A DNA stretch of 64,000 bases from Homarus americanus. Lineage: Eukaryota; Arthropoda; Malacostraca; Decapoda; Nephropidae. The notes beneath the pieces are model-generated. The model was not told where the DNA came from. It saw only the letters and a program-made list of their open reading frames with translations, and did no database searches. Location: positions 180,302-244,301 of the forward strand of contig NW_024735304.1 of NCBI RefSeq assembly GCF_018991925.1, read 5' to 3'. Shown piece by piece: positions 1-12,908 of the stretch. Numbering within the stretch: position 1 is the first letter of the stretch; each line of letters opens with the position of its first letter. Position numbers and translations under genes: made by a program.

Positions 1-728
1 GTGAGTGAAGGTGTTTAGTTGTATTGGTTTTATTCGAATTTTTCTCCTCCATCTTTGCGTTGGGGTAAAGTTAGTACGGTATGGTAGATGACTTCTCACA
101 ACACACGTGGACTTAAGTTAAAATTATGAACTTTTATGATATTTTCTTTGGTGTAGTAGTTTAAGAGGGACGATGGGATACTTTCTGTCATCTCCTGTAG
201 TGAGTATAATAGAATGTTGCAGCCTTTTAGAATCCATCTTTGTGTTGCAGCCTAGAAGAGATAGTTGGCACACTCTTTGTATTTGAAGCTCAAATTAGGT
301 GGTCAAATGTATTCTCATATGTCCAGTTTGGCGGAAATCATAATATACAAACATTGGAGAATCTTTGTATGTATAGTAGATAGGTGAAACTATTAAATGC
401 ATTCTCACTTTACCAGTTTAGCTGAACATTTAATACTGTCAACAAACCTTTATGACCAAAATGACTGACTAAAGTCAAGCTGAAATTCACCGAGATTTCG
501 TGGAGGCAGGAGTCGCTTACCTCACTACACTCCCCCCGGCCCCATCATAACTAAGTCATATGTTTATGTATGAATATAACAACAATTTTCTCCTTGTGCA
601 AATCCATTCATTAACTTTATCTATCTATGAATACATTAACCATATTCTCCATGTATGAATAAATTACCCAACTTCCTTATGAATGAATACATTACGCATT
701 CGTTTCATGAGGTAAATACAGCAATGGA
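1..728. other. Unassigned AT-rich intergenic sequence
   Basis: No coding signal, RNA gene or clear repeat is visible. Around 600-720 there is a loose repetition of TATGAATACATTA-like words, which suggests an old degenerate tandem repeat leading into the TA tract. Confidence 0.5.
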
Positions 729-729
729 T

Positions 730-852
<123 letters not shown>

Positions 853-949
853 GTCAATATTCACCATGCTTTTAGACAATATACACTTCCTCCGCGTATG
901 GAAATATCGACTATCGTAAATTCTTACCACGAATCCAGGCAATTCTCAC

Positions 950-1130
950 ACAGGAGGGAATTGGATTGGAGGGGAGGAGGGAGAAGGTGAGGGATGGAGG
1001 GAAAGGGGGAGGTAGAGAGGAGGCAGTGGAGACAAGGGGGAGAAAGCGAGAAAGCGAGGGAAAGGAGGAGCCGGGATGGAGGGGAGAGGGAGGGGAGAGG
1101 GAGGGATGGAGGGAGGGAAGAGGTATGGGG
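950..1130. repeat. Polypurine (GGA/GGGA) tract
   Basis: An almost uninterrupted G+A run on the plus strand made of GAGGG, GGGAGA and GGATGGAG words. The complementary strand is C+T, which produces a spurious proline/serine-rich frame on the minus strand. Such tracts can form triplex DNA; that is inference. Confidence 0.85.
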
Positions 1131-1339
1131 TGAGGTCTCTTCTAATCTTTTTGTAAGTTTGTGACAACTACAAGGGACTTTAACAGGGGATTTAAACAGG
1201 GGTAAGGACTATGGGGTAAAGGCTAAGGGGTTTAAGGGACAAGAATTTTAAGGGCTGTGATGGTGTTGTTTGTAGCGATGTAAGGCCACGAATTATTTAA
1301 TCAAACACCACAGGTATGAATATTAATCGGAATTAGCGG

Positions 1340-3120
1340 TCAGGTGAGTGGATGAGACCTTCAAGTGGCCTCGACGGTGGTGCTGATGCTGACTGGTGCG
1401 GTGCTGATGCTGACTGGTGCTGACGCTGACTGGTGCAGATGATGGTGCTGATGCTGACTGGTGCTGAGGCTGACTGGTGCTGGTGCTGACGCTGACTGGT
1501 GCAGATGATGGTGTTGATGCTGACTGGTGCTGAGGCTGACTGGTGCTGAGGCTGACTGGTGCTGGTGCTGACTGGTGCTGGTGCTGAGGCTGACTGGTAT
1601 TGATGATGATGTTGACGCTGACTAGTGCTGACTGGTTTTGAAGATAGTGATTGTGTTGGTGATTGTGATGGTGCTGATGTTGACTGGTGCTCATAATAGT
1701 GAATATGATGGTGCTGACGCTGACTGATGCTGATATTAGTAATAGTGATGGTGTTTATGATGGTGCTGATGTTGAATGGTGCGAATGATGGTGCTCACGC
1801 GTATTGGCCCTGATGATGGTGCTGAAGTTGAATGGTGCTGATGATGGTATTGGCTCTAACTAGTGCTGATAATAGTAACAGTGATAGAGCTTATGATGGT
1901 GCTGATGTTGGCTGATGCTAATGATGGTGATCATGCTGATTGGTGCTGATGGTGGTGCTGACGCTGATTGGTGCTGATGGTGGTGCTGACGCGGACTGGT
2001 GCTGATGGTGGTGCTGACGCGGACTGGTGCTGATGGTGGTGCTGACGCGGACTGGTGCTGATGGTGGCGCTGACGCTGACTGGTGCTGATGGTGGTGCTG
2101 ACGCTGACTGGTGTTGATGATGGTGCTGACACTGACTGGTGTTGATGATGGTGCTGACGTTGACTGGTGCTGATGATAGTGATGGTGATGGTGATTAAGG
2201 TGTTTACGTTGACTGGTGCTGGGTGCTGACGCTGACTAATGTTGATGTTGGTGACGGTAATGGTACTGATGATGGTGCTGACACTGACTGGTGCTGGGTG
2301 CTGACGCTGACTGCTGCTGATGGTGGTGCTGACGCCGACCAATGCTGATGCTGGTGACGCACGGTACCGATGATGGTGCCGACACCGACTGGTGCTATGC
2401 CGACGCTGACTGCTGCTGATGGTAGTTGACGCTGACCAATGTTGATGTTGGTGACGGTAATGGTATTGATGATGGTGCCGACACCGACTGCGCTGCGCTG
2501 TGACGCTGACTGTCGCTGATGGTGGTGACGGTAATGGTACTGATGATGGTGCTGACGCTGACTGGTGCTGGTGCTGACGCTGACTGCTGAAGCGATGGTG
2601 GTGCTGACGCGGACTGGTGCTGATGGTGGTGCTGACGCTGACTGGTGCTGATGGTGGTGCTGACGCTGACTGGTGTTGATGGTGGTGCTGACACTGACTG
2701 GTGTTGACGATGGTGCTGACGTTGACTGGTGCTGATGATAGTGATGGTGATGGTGATTAAGATGTTTACGTTGACTGGTGCTGGGTGCTGACGCTGACTA
2801 ATGTTGATGTTGGTGACGGTAATGGTACGGATGATGGTGCTGACACTGACTGGTGCTGGGTGCTGACGCTGACTGCTGCTGATGGTGGTGCTGACGCTGA
2901 CTGATGTTGATGATGGTGACGGTAATGGTACTGATGATGGTGCTGACACTGACTGGTGCTGGGTGCTGACGCTGACTGGTGTTGATGATGGTGCTGACGT
3001 TGACTGGTGCTGATGATAGTGATGTTGATGGTGATGGTGATTAAGGTGTTTACGTTGACTGGTGCTGGGTGCTGACGCTGACTGCTGCTGATGGTGGTGC
3101 TGACGCTGAATGGTGCTGAT
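1340..3120. repeat. 28-bp GCTGAC-type minisatellite, 1.8 kb
   Basis: The array is built on variants of GGTGCTGACGCTGACTG plus GATGGTG words. The best-preserved stretch (1980-2130) repeats every 28 bp. Blocks of variant units recur: a block beginning TGATGATAGTGATG appears at 2171, 2733 and 3011, so a higher-order period of about 280 bp or its double overlies the basic unit. Units have no stop codon in several frames, which gives two long His/Gln/Ser-rich minus-strand frames (1860-2342 and 2395-2949). A 28-bp unit is not a multiple of three, so I regard these as chance openness. Confidence 0.93.
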
Positions 3121-3329
3121 GATACTGATGCTGACTTATGCTGACACTGAGGTGGTGACGCGTACTAAAACTAATGCTGACTCAATGCTGACATCGATGT
3201 TTACACTGATGCTAAAACTGAGACTGAAATTGATGCTAAAATTGTTGTTAAAACTCAGGCTGACAGTTAATGCTGACACCACCAGTCACTGCATTGCTAC
3301 CATTAGTCCAAGTAAATGATATATTGGTG

Positions 3330-3686
<357 letters not shown>

Positions 3687-4034
3687 CCGTTAGCACAACA
3701 AATCAAATGGAGCATATATATCACTAATTACTAATTCTGATTAATCTCACATAAATCAAAATGTTACAGTTAAGATTTATGTATTAACAATTACTTCAAG
3801 AAATCATTCAAGTTAAAAGCCAAATAGATAAATGGAATAATTAATTAGATCGATGGAAACATTTACAAAGAGTTCCACTTCTGTATTTGTCAACACACAC
3901 AAGTAAAAGGTCAATGATAATACCAGTGACTAACAACAACAATGATCATTAATTTTCTCCCTGCAGCGGGTGTACATATGGCTCCCTATCGGTTGCAGGT
4001 CACATGGGCCCTTAGTCCGAATAGACCCTCCCAA

Positions 4035-4310
4035 ACTTCGCTCACCTTAACGTCACAACAACTTGGATTGGGGCCCATCAAAATCGGAGTCTATTAGAGC
4101 TGGGGCCTATCAAGATTGGAGCCCATTAAGATTGTGACCCATTAGGAGTGGGGTCTATTAAGACAAGGTTCCATAAAGACTAGGTGTCTATTATAATCGA
4201 GACGCATTAAGACTGAAACACATTAAGTTTGGAACCCATTAGGAATGACCACATTAAGATTGGACCCCGCCGGCACTGGGGGGTTTATTAAGATTGGGGC
4301 CCGTTAAGAC
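4035..4310. repeat. Degenerate CCCATTAAGATTG minisatellite
   Basis: Repeated variants of GGGGCCCATTAAGATTGG and CCATTAGGA occur every 20-27 bp with heavy divergence. A related array appears near 47.82 kb, so this is a dispersed family. Confidence 0.7.
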
Positions 4311-5150
4311 AGCACCAGGAAGCTGACTCAGGGAACAAAAGACAAATTGACAAAAAACATAAAACAAAGAGAGGAATCTATGGTTCTATATTTTTCAATG
4401 TGACTTGAGAAACTGCCGCAAGACTAAATAAATAATGTAGAGATAGACAAAGTTCACTTACTAACCATTTTTTAGAACCCTTCCAAAAATAATAATAATA
4501 ATCTCTAAATATTTCAAAAAATTCAATGTAGAAGTTCTTGATAAATCGATTTTTTCCTCTTGTTCGCCTCTTGCATCGCCTCTCACTATTATTTCAATAT
4601 ATAATGAAAAATATATTAACTGGGAGCGACTATTCACAGAATATTATATAAAGAACCAACACTTATCATCATCCATAAACGTTTCAGAACATAATTGACT
4701 GAGGAGTTATTGACTTTTGTTTATTTACATCTTGTATTGCTATTGGTGCTCTCACGCTGCCATGGTAATACTTCTGAGGATAAAAAAAAGAAAAGATTTT
4801 TACATCCAAAGCTTTTATCACTATTTCAAAGTTGGGACACACGCTGTTTGCTTGGGCATTAATATTATTACTGCATTTTATCCCAAATGAAATTACATGA
4901 AAATAAGAAATTTGGTTGCAATTAATGTTATCAAAATCTCATCAAAGCAATTAAAAAGTTGAAGACAAAAATTCAGCAGTAATTTACAACATGCTTCCTG
5001 CTAACAGCTGTGTTTTATAATTTCACCAAACATTTACTGTCAACAAAAACATTGGTCTTAAACCTGTCTCAGCACAACAACAGAAGAGAGCCCTTGAACG
5101 TGAGGTTTTGTTGCAAACATCATAGTAGTAATACATAAACATTTACTCTC

Positions 5151-5152
<2 letters not shown>
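4311..5152. other. Unassigned AT-rich intergenic sequence
   Basis: No coding or structured element found; only short A/T homopolymers and a small AAT run near 4490. Confidence 0.5.

Positions 5153-5153
<1 letters not shown>

Positions 5154-5208
<55 letters not shown>
5154..5208. repeat. (TA)n microsatellite
   Basis: Pure TA dinucleotide tract of about 55 bp, ending in GCGCATATGG. Confidence 0.97.
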
Positions 5209-5212
<4 letters not shown>

Positions 5213-5701
5213 ATATGGTATATATAAACCGAGAGTGAGGAACGCCAGGCCACCCCCTCCTATAGTGTTAGTGAAGGAGCCAACATTCTCTGAACTGGTT
5301 GGACCATCATCACTTGGGCCGTCATGCACATCGCCAACAATCATCATAACTCATAGAAACACGCGTTAAAGGTAGATATTCTTTGAGATACAAAGAACCT
5401 GACCTGCGTGTTACTAACAAACTCACGTCCCCGAATAAAATTAATACTTGCGTAGTAATTCCCGGGGGAAAAATGTAAACATGATGAGTGGCGAGTGCAA
5501 GAAAGGTCATGCCGTGGGTAAATAACAGCGTGAATTACGACCTTATAGCGCGCAGGGTCAAGTGCCTGAGCTCATGGAACCGATTCACGCCAGTTTCGAA
5601 GCGGAGTCGAAACTCTACCAGTGAGGAGTGAGAGGGGTTGTTTCAAGGGGGTTCATTCAGCTGGTTCAAGGTTCACCACTGCTAATGAATTGCGGCGTTT
5701 T

Positions 5702-5703
<2 letters not shown>

Positions 5704-5746
<43 letters not shown>
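5704..5746. repeat. (TA)n microsatellite
   Basis: Pure AT/TA tract of about 43 bp. Confidence 0.97.
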
Positions 5747-5750
<4 letters not shown>

Positions 5751-5884
5751 GATACCATCATTCCGCAATTTCAACGCATTATCTGACTAGCCAAGGACGG
5801 TCATGTGGATCATAAAAAAAGCCCGATACGAATGAATAACTTCATACAAAGAACCTAACCTAACATTACCTAATCTGAAACTGA

Positions 5885-6030
5885 AAGATGGTCCTATAGG
5901 CATGAGTGCCTGATAGGGGCAGGGTGGATACAACACACTGTATACTAATCCTTCGGTACACAAGGAGGCAGCATGGCCGACTCCTCTAGACCTCCCAAAC
6001 TTCCCAAGTTGTAAACTTAGCTACCCTACT
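5885..6030 (-). mobile_element. tRNA-derived SINE (family A), truncated copy
   Basis: This matches the body of the fuller copy at 8405-8640 word for word in places: TAGGGGCAGGG, CAACACACTGTA, CCTTCGGTACACAAGGAGGC and CCCAAGTTGTAA. The tRNA-like head seen in the other copy is missing, as expected for a 5'-truncated retroposed copy on the minus strand. SINEs are copied by the enzymes of a partner LINE; the partner cannot be identified here. Confidence 0.7.
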
Positions 6031-6204
6031 TAGATATAATTTCCTTATCTTATCATTGTAATCGACGTCTTAAACTAAACAGCAAATTTTTACCATATAC
6101 AAATAAATTTTCAATAAGTTATTGCAATAAAAACAAAATTTTTCCCTGTTTGGTAAACCAACACTTACTTTTAAAGTTTAATTGTCGATTATCCTTATTT
6201 AACG

Positions 6205-6206
<2 letters not shown>

Positions 6207-6290
<84 letters not shown>
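6207..6290. repeat. (TA)n microsatellite
   Basis: Pure AT/TA tract of about 84 bp. Confidence 0.97.
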
Positions 6291-6294
<4 letters not shown>

Positions 6295-6533
6295 GGGCAG
6301 TAAGGTGGAAATGTGTTGTGTGTCAGTCCCGTGTTGTCGGGAATGATTACTAACATTTGCGGTCACAACAGATGTTTGGCAGGTGAGATACACCGGTGCT
6401 AATTAACCAGGTGTCTGCCCTATGCTAATACACACCCACAGTGTGATATGCAACACGCACATGTACCGGAAGAACATGTGTAAATTCATGCACTTAAACA
6501 CACAGTAATACACTTGAACACACATGCGGTAAA

Positions 6534-6650
<117 letters not shown>

Positions 6651-6659
6651 AATCATGAG

Positions 6660-7232
6660 AAACAGTAACAAGGAACCACAACCAGACAGCCAATCATGTA
6701 ATTATTCCCCCTTAACATAATCTTCGTGTTACCTGGCGTGAATATACTTGAAAAACACGAGTCCGCTAATTTCTAATCTCCGAAAAGTGAATATGTAAAC
6801 ACTACATTAAAATTAATTGATTTTTAATTATTGGAACTTACTCGTAGAAATAACTGTACTTTTTTAACTAGCAGAAATAAAATATTTTTAAATATTTAAA
6901 TATTTAACTTTTTTTTAGGGTGGGGAACTCCTGTAAAGCGAGTGCTTTCATTATCTGTAAATTATTCATTTACCCATTGTCTATTATATTGTATAATGGT
7001 TACCGGATGTTATGCGTTCTTTGAGAAAAATTTGTTTGGTGACCTTAGCACACTCAACAAATACGTGGGAAGCAATACAGCAAACGCCTGTTCTCTAAAG
7101 GAATCTGGCCACAGTTGAGAAACAAATTTCTGTACTGTACACCTCAAATCTTCTCCCTTTGTCACTCACACTTAGTATACCCACTCTTAGCCATGGCCAG
7201 GCCCTCGTAACATACGGTGCTTCTATCCATAT
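6660..7232. other. Unassigned intergenic sequence
   Basis: AT-rich sequence with TTTAAATATTTAAATATTT-type words near 6880. No coding or RNA feature recognised. Confidence 0.45.
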
Positions 7233-7233
7233 C

Positions 7234-7271
<38 letters not shown>

Positions 7272-7293
7272 TAATAATAATAATAATAATAAT
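7233..7293. repeat. (AAT)n microsatellite
   Basis: AATAATAAT tract with one ATG interruption. Confidence 0.95.
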
Positions 7294-7478
7294 GAAGAGA
7301 TCGTGAGTAGCAATGATCAATGAAATTTTCGGACATTTATGTAAATAATAAAATACAAAATATGCAAAAGTCACCACAAGGAAATTAAACAAATACCGAT
7401 AATGAATGAAAACAACAACACGATAAGAAATAACTATATAAATAAAAACAGTTAATTCCCATCTTCCTTCTGTCTTAA

Positions 7479-7696
7479 ATGAACTTTAATTATCCCTCAG
7501 AAACTAAAACTGTTCCTTTCGCTACCATGGCTCAGGTAGGTACAAGGACCTACACCAACAAAGACAAGATAAAAACAATAGCAGCACTAATGGCACAATA
7601 TATCAATCTACACTCACTTGTATCCTGGACGAGAGGGATGCACTTCCTTATGCATCACCACACCGCAGTTCAGCACTTAACACTGTCGATCCTCAG
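7479..7696 (+). CDS. Candidate exon, weak
   Basis: An open frame of 73 codons runs to CTCAG followed by GTAAGT at 7697, a consensus 5' splice donor. Inside it, GCTACCATGG (ATG at 7527) is a strong Kozak context and is itself followed by CTCAG/GTAGGT, a second possible donor at 7536. The predicted peptide resembles no family I recognise and has no clear signal peptide or motif. No matching acceptor or next exon was found, so this may be chance. Confidence 0.15.
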
Positions 7697-8139
7697 GTAA
7701 GTTGTATAGACGCGTTCACTTGATTATGTGATCTGGTGAGTACTGTCAGTTCAAGTTTATTTCTAGCGAGTTTTCGGCGGTGTCTCCATCTTCACAAACA
7801 AGAAACTATAGTAACTTTATGATTTAGGTTCTTTAGATTTGTTTTTTATTTTCGTTACATAAGTTTAAGGTATTATTAATTTGATTGTTAATATTAATTT
7901 GAATACTCTTTACAAACGATTCAGTACTTTTGTGACCAGCAGGGAAACGTTGTCAGATCGTATCACATTTTGCGAGCTTCGTTGTAGTCGTAACCCACCA
8001 CTAGATGTCTCTGTTAGAATATCACCCTCGTTATGTAAAACAGTTACATATATAATATATTGGGGATTTAAGTGCACCAATCCTCGAGTACGATATTAAT
8101 GACCTCAGAACCATATTCTAATTAACTCCTTAAGTAAAA

Positions 8140-8365
8140 TGATTATTGAAAATCAAGAGGTTAAGCAATTATCTGGGGTGATTTAAGTTACAGTACTCAA
8201 GGGGTTAAGTCACACTACTCAAGAGATAAAGTCATCGTACTTAAGGATTGGAGTCATTGTACTCAAGGGGTTAAATCACATCACAGTACTCAAAAAATTA
8301 AGTCACAGTATTCAAAGGGTTGCTTCACAGTGCTCAAGGGTTTAAGTAACAGTACTTAAGGGGCA
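8140..8365. repeat. Degenerate AAGGGGTTAAGTCACAGTACTC minisatellite
   Basis: About ten diverged units of roughly 22 bp carrying the core GGGGTTAAGTCA followed by a GTACTCAA word. The same core recurs at 17.5-17.74 kb. Confidence 0.75.
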
Positions 8366-8404
8366 TAATGGCTACTGTGTGCGTGTGTGTGTGTGTGTGT
8401 GAAA

Positions 8405-8640
8405 GTGGGTTTCAGAGGCATGGCTGCCCGTTAGGGGCAGGGAGGATGCAGCACACTGTAGACTAAGCCTTCGGTACACAAGGAGGCAGCAGTACCTGCT
8501 CTCGACCGCCTTCATTTCCCAAAGTTGTAAGATTAGGAACCCATTAACAGCTGGGTGAACTGGGAGTGCCTGGGAATCGAACTACCGAATCCCTGGAACA
8601 AGAGGCGAGCCCTGTACCCACTCGACCCCCGCACTCTGTG
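8405..8640 (-). mobile_element. tRNA-derived SINE (family A), fullest copy
   Basis: Read on the minus strand, a tRNA-like head is present. GTCGAGTGGGTACAGGGCTC resembles a pol III A box, and GTTCGATTCC (complement of 8573-8582) is a good B box, with tRNA-like spacing. The body continues to about 8405 and is shared with copies at 5.9 kb and 27.0 kb. A short GT run lies at the 3' side. Transcription would be by RNA polymerase III from the internal boxes; that is family knowledge. Confidence 0.75.
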
Positions 8641-8740
8641 GGTCTATGTGTAGCGACCTAAAATCATAAGCTGAAGATTTTTTCTTACTTAATGATCTAC
8701 AAACACACCTATCCTATAATACTTCATGAATAATTACGGG

Positions 8741-8957
8741 ACCTCTAATACTTCACCACTGTATAATGAACTACAATCATACATGACCTATCATACTTCA
8801 CCACTGTATAATGAACTACAATCATACATGACCTATAATACTTCACCACAGTATAATAAACTCATACGGGACCTATAATACTTCACCACTATATAAAGAA
8901 CTACAATCATACGTGACCTATAATACTTCACCCTTGTATAATGAGCTACAGCACTTC
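8741..8957. repeat. 45-bp tandem repeat, about 5 copies
   Basis: Units start with ACCTATAATACTTCACCACT at 8741, 8786, 8831, 8871 and 8916. The spacing is 45 bp except for one 40-bp unit that lost five bases. A diverged partial unit precedes the array at about 8713. Confidence 0.92.
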
Positions 8958-9594
8958 TACCACCACGAATACTGTACTACCTCATTATACAGACCCATCC
9001 TTCCCTTCCTCCTCCTCCTCCTCCCCTCCCTCTCTCCCCACATGACCACCATCATTAACTAACCCGGAACAAGTGTATTTCCCAGGAAGGACTAAAACAT
9101 CATGTGGACCTCCATTAATCTCCCAGTCAAAAGCTCTAACGGTACATCATTCTTTCTCTAGTCCAACCGTATAGTTCTGAGTCAAAGCTTATATAAAATA
9201 GTTTGGATCTATATATTCAAAGTAATTATTTCTCATCTTTTTTGTTTCGTTATCCTCATAAATTGATCAATATGAAACTGGGTTAATGTTGTCATAAATT
9301 ATTCCTCCCCAGACAGCGATTAAAGGCAATTATTTACCTTTAAATGCCGAATTTATCTTTCTCTTACCCCGAAGTGTAACAGCCATACGAAGTCAAAATA
9401 TTCATCCCACAAAAAAAAAAAAATAGCCGATATATCTCCCGTTGTTCGGTAATATCAAATTATCATTGAATGGTAACTGTAAGCAGATGACAACAGGTCC
9501 ATAACTCACAAGTACAAGTTTTAATAAAGGTAAAGTGTTATTGTTAAACTGTAATGTATAATATTCTGCCGTCTAGTATATGACATAAACTAAG
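8958..9594. other. Unassigned sequence with short CT tract
   Basis: A CT-rich run (TCCTCCTCCTCC) lies at 9005-9040. Otherwise this is AT-rich and featureless, with an A13 run near 9411. Confidence 0.45.
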
Positions 9595-10000
9595 CCCAGG
9601 TATTGATTATTCTCAGGTAAGATGTCAGGTATACTCAGGCTATAGCATCAGGTGTATCCCAGACATCAATTGTAACCAGGTAACATCAGTGATATGCAGA
9701 TAAGACCAATTATACACAGACTGACATATATTACACTCAGACATTAATGATACAAAGAATCGATTATACTCGGCAAACATCAATTATACTTTAAACACCC
9801 CCAAATGAGGCCTCAATTATACCAAGGTAAAGCATAAGATACACCCAGATAAAAGTCCATTTATATCCAGATAAGTCTAAATAAATTACGCTTAGCTAAT
9901 ATCAATCAATTATACTTAATTACACATCAATTATACCCAGCTAGAAATTATACCGAAACAAAAATCATGCACAATCATCAATTATATCATGGTGTAAACT
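9595..10000. repeat. Degenerate CAGGTA..ATCAATTATACTCAG repeats
   Basis: Words such as TCAATTATAC, CAGGTAA and ACTCAGAC recur irregularly about every 25-30 bp. This looks like an old, decayed minisatellite. Confidence 0.55.
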
Positions 10001-10247
10001 ATTCAAATAAAGAAAATATCCTTAACTGATAAAGTAGCATTTAATCAACACGACCATGCAGGGGCAGCTCTCCCCTTCACACCTGTTCAAATACCTAACA
10101 CCAACAACAATCATTAACATCAAATCTAACAGCGAGTATTGTGGCAGAACCAAACATAAACTCTATTAAGTACAAGGCAGACCAACACTGGCGAAGGATT
10201 CAAGTGCTTATTGATAGTTTTGGGAACCGTCGCCACCAGCTAGTAGA

Positions 10248-10296
10248 ATACATACATACATACATACATACATACATACATACATACATACATACT
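10248..10296. repeat. (TACA)n microsatellite
   Basis: About twelve CATA tetranucleotides in a row. Confidence 0.95.
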
Positions 10297-10694
10297 GTAC
10301 GAGTACGTTATATACTCCATCAAGTATATACACACCACTTATGTTTACATGTATAAAAGAGAAGACACACAAACATAACTCTCCCCTCCTCCTCCACTTC
10401 CTCCTCCCCTCTTCCTACTCCTCACACTTTTCACTTATACCAAATTATAACGAACGGAGGACATAAAGCAAGATGGACAATAAGCGCAGGAAGAATGTAA
10501 ACAAAAAGACAACACAAAAACATACAACTAAGGATTAAACGTAAAGAAGAATTGACACAAGAAAAAAGAAAACGAAAAGAAATATACAAAATTCCTCCTG
10601 AGCTTTGTCGCCGCCCGAGACGTTGTTTTATCGTGTTTTAATACCGAGAAAATAAAACAAGAATAAAGATAATGTAGGATATAATCACTTAAGA

Positions 10695-10695
<1 letters not shown>

Positions 10696-10756
<61 letters not shown>
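10696..10756. repeat. (CA)n microsatellite
   Basis: Pure CA tract of about 58 bp. Confidence 0.97.
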
Positions 10757-10758
<2 letters not shown>

Positions 10759-10927
10759 AAAGCATACGACAATAAAGTAATCATGCTTTGCTTAAGCATT
10801 CATTAACTGAGGTGTACTGATAATAACAAAAAAAAACTCAGAATTGAAGAATCGATTAATTTTTGCGTATGAAAATAGAACGAGAGGAAAGTAGTTATGA
10901 TAAGCGTAAGTCTTTATTATTGTTTTT

Positions 10928-11310
10928 CTGAGACGAGAGTGAGGGGTGAGAGGGAGAAGGGGAGGGGATGGAGGGGAGGGGATGGAGGGGAGGGGATTGG
11001 AGGGGAGGGGTGAGGGGGATGGAGGTGAGGGGTGGGGAGGGGATTGAGGAGAGGGGATGGAGGTGAGGGGATGGAGGTGGTGTGAGGTGAGGGGATTGAA
11101 GAGAGGGGATGGAGGTAGGGATGAGGTGAGGGGAGGAAGAAGGGGTGAGGTGAAGGGCAGGAGTGAGAAGGGAAGAGAAGGGTGAGGTGAAGGAGGTGAG
11201 GGGAGTGAGGGGGACGAAGAAGGGGTGAGGTGAAGGAGGTGAGGGGAGTGAGGGGGGAAATGTGAGAGGGTGAAGGGGGAAGAGTGAGGGGTGATAGAGA
11301 GGGGAAGTGG
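10928..11310. repeat. Polypurine GGGGA/GGTGAGG tract
   Basis: About 380 bp of nearly pure purine on the plus strand with short internal repeats (GGAGGGGAGGGGATGG and GAAGGAGGTGAGGGGAGTG). The latter recurs at about 11185 and 11232. The minus-strand Pro/Ser/His frame is an artefact. Confidence 0.88.
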
Positions 11311-11319
11311 GTGATCATG

Positions 11320-12094
11320 TTTAAGGTATATTCCTTAAGAGATTTTTGACACAATCAAAACATTGCACCCGTGACAACCACACTAGGATGGAAGGCAATT
11401 AATATAAAACCCCATGATTACCTCACCAACAAAAAAACTAACATTAACAAACACAAAAAAATAGTAGAAGGTAACAATGGAACAATCATGTTAAACGAGT
11501 ATTTGTCTTCTGATATGACGGATATAAAAAAAAAAACTAAGAATTTCCGATAATATTTCCCACAAGGTTTAGGTCTGTGTCAGAAAGGTGTCGGTGAGTT
11601 GTGGATGTCGATTCCCAGCCGCGAGTCGACCCAAGTATTGTGGGAGCGTCGATATGGTCATGAAGCGCCCGTTTATACTAATGCACGACCTTAATCTTCG
11701 GCATTTGTCGAAAGCAAAATGGTCAGGTTCTGGATCTTGGTTCATTTATCATTCGTACCTCGCAGTTGATATGTAATTGGTATAGGAATTAAAAGTCAAA
11801 GATACTGGTTAAATCTCTAATTAGCTTGCGGCTTAAGCAGTTCGTATGATATATGCTAGTTTCTCGTGCTCTATATTATGTGGATTAGGGGGAGGTGAAG
11901 AGGAAGCATGAACCACAAGGCTGTAGAGGTGGAAGTACTGTGTGTTAGAGTTATGATCTAGGGCTCTGTTGTAGAGGTGGGCTTATCATTATCTACCCCC
12001 GACAGAACGCATTATTCTGGTTACCCTCGGTCGGCCTCAGACTGCAATATTTTTTCTGTTTTGGCGTCGGTGAACTGCTGGTTAGTGGAGGGTT
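11320..12094. other. Unassigned intergenic sequence
   Basis: Two short open frames (11371-11553 and 11588-11776) have no recognisable motif. I see no support for a gene. Confidence 0.45.
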
Positions 12095-12097
12095 ATG

Positions 12098-12170
12098 ACT
12101 CACACACACACACACACACACTGGCACATACATAGCAATTCACGTACACAGATAATTGTTCACATATTCA

Positions 12171-12238
<68 letters not shown>

Positions 12239-12371
12239 CACACACACACAGGCACGTACATAGCAACTCACGTACACAGATAAATGCCTCATATATTCAC
12301 CACACACACACACACACACACAGTGCACATACATAGCAACTCACGGACACAGATAATTGCTCTTATATTCA

Positions 12372-12423
<52 letters not shown>
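12098..12423. repeat. Compound CA repeat with a ~50-bp core unit
   Basis: Three copies of a core containing CATAGCAACTCACGTACACAG and ending ATATTCACCA are separated by CA runs of different length (12100-12121, 12172-12240, 12299-12322, 12372-12423). The core and the CA run appear to have been amplified together. Confidence 0.9.
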
Positions 12424-12425
<2 letters not shown>

Positions 12426-12908
12426 CTAGACTCAGAGAAACATACACAATACATAAATCAACACAAATAGGAACACTACCTCAATAATTTCCACTATAAA
12501 AACCGGAAATTTTATGTACAAAGAAAAATATTTGTCTAAGTGCTGGGGTGACGGGATGAGGTCGTGTCCATTATTTAAGTACGGTGTTATCCATTATTGT
12601 CTTGTTCTATATGTTAAGACTTCTGAAAAACGTCTGGGTGTGATCCAGTCAGGTAACCTTACAGCTCCACTCAAACAATTCCCTTTACCTCTGTAGCGAC
12701 ACATGTATGTAAAGGTTTATATATGCATTATATTTTCTGGAAACATGATCTTGGTGTCTAAATTAGGGTTTTTGACTCATGGAAAATCGATTGACGGCAT
12801 CGCTTTTGTGATCAGAGGTCATTTAAATCTCATAAATCTAAGATGGCCGCCAAACTCACCATGAAATAGGAATCGTAACATAATTTCGCTGGTTTTCCTC
12901 ATATAATA
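12424..12908. other. Sequence upstream of the uncharacterised pseudogene
   Basis: AT-rich. AAGATGGCCGCC lies at 12840-12851. A pyrimidine-rich stretch ending TTGTTAGCCACAG (about 12935-12948), which could act as a 3' splice site, falls just inside the first open frame. This stretch may belong to the element that carries the pseudogene, but no terminal repeat was found by eye. Confidence 0.35.

Noticed and set aside
1860..2949. 160- and 184-codon His/Gln/Ser frames on the minus strand
   Set aside because: Repeat units lack stops in several frames. The 28-bp period is not a multiple of three, so no protein repeat would be maintained by selection.
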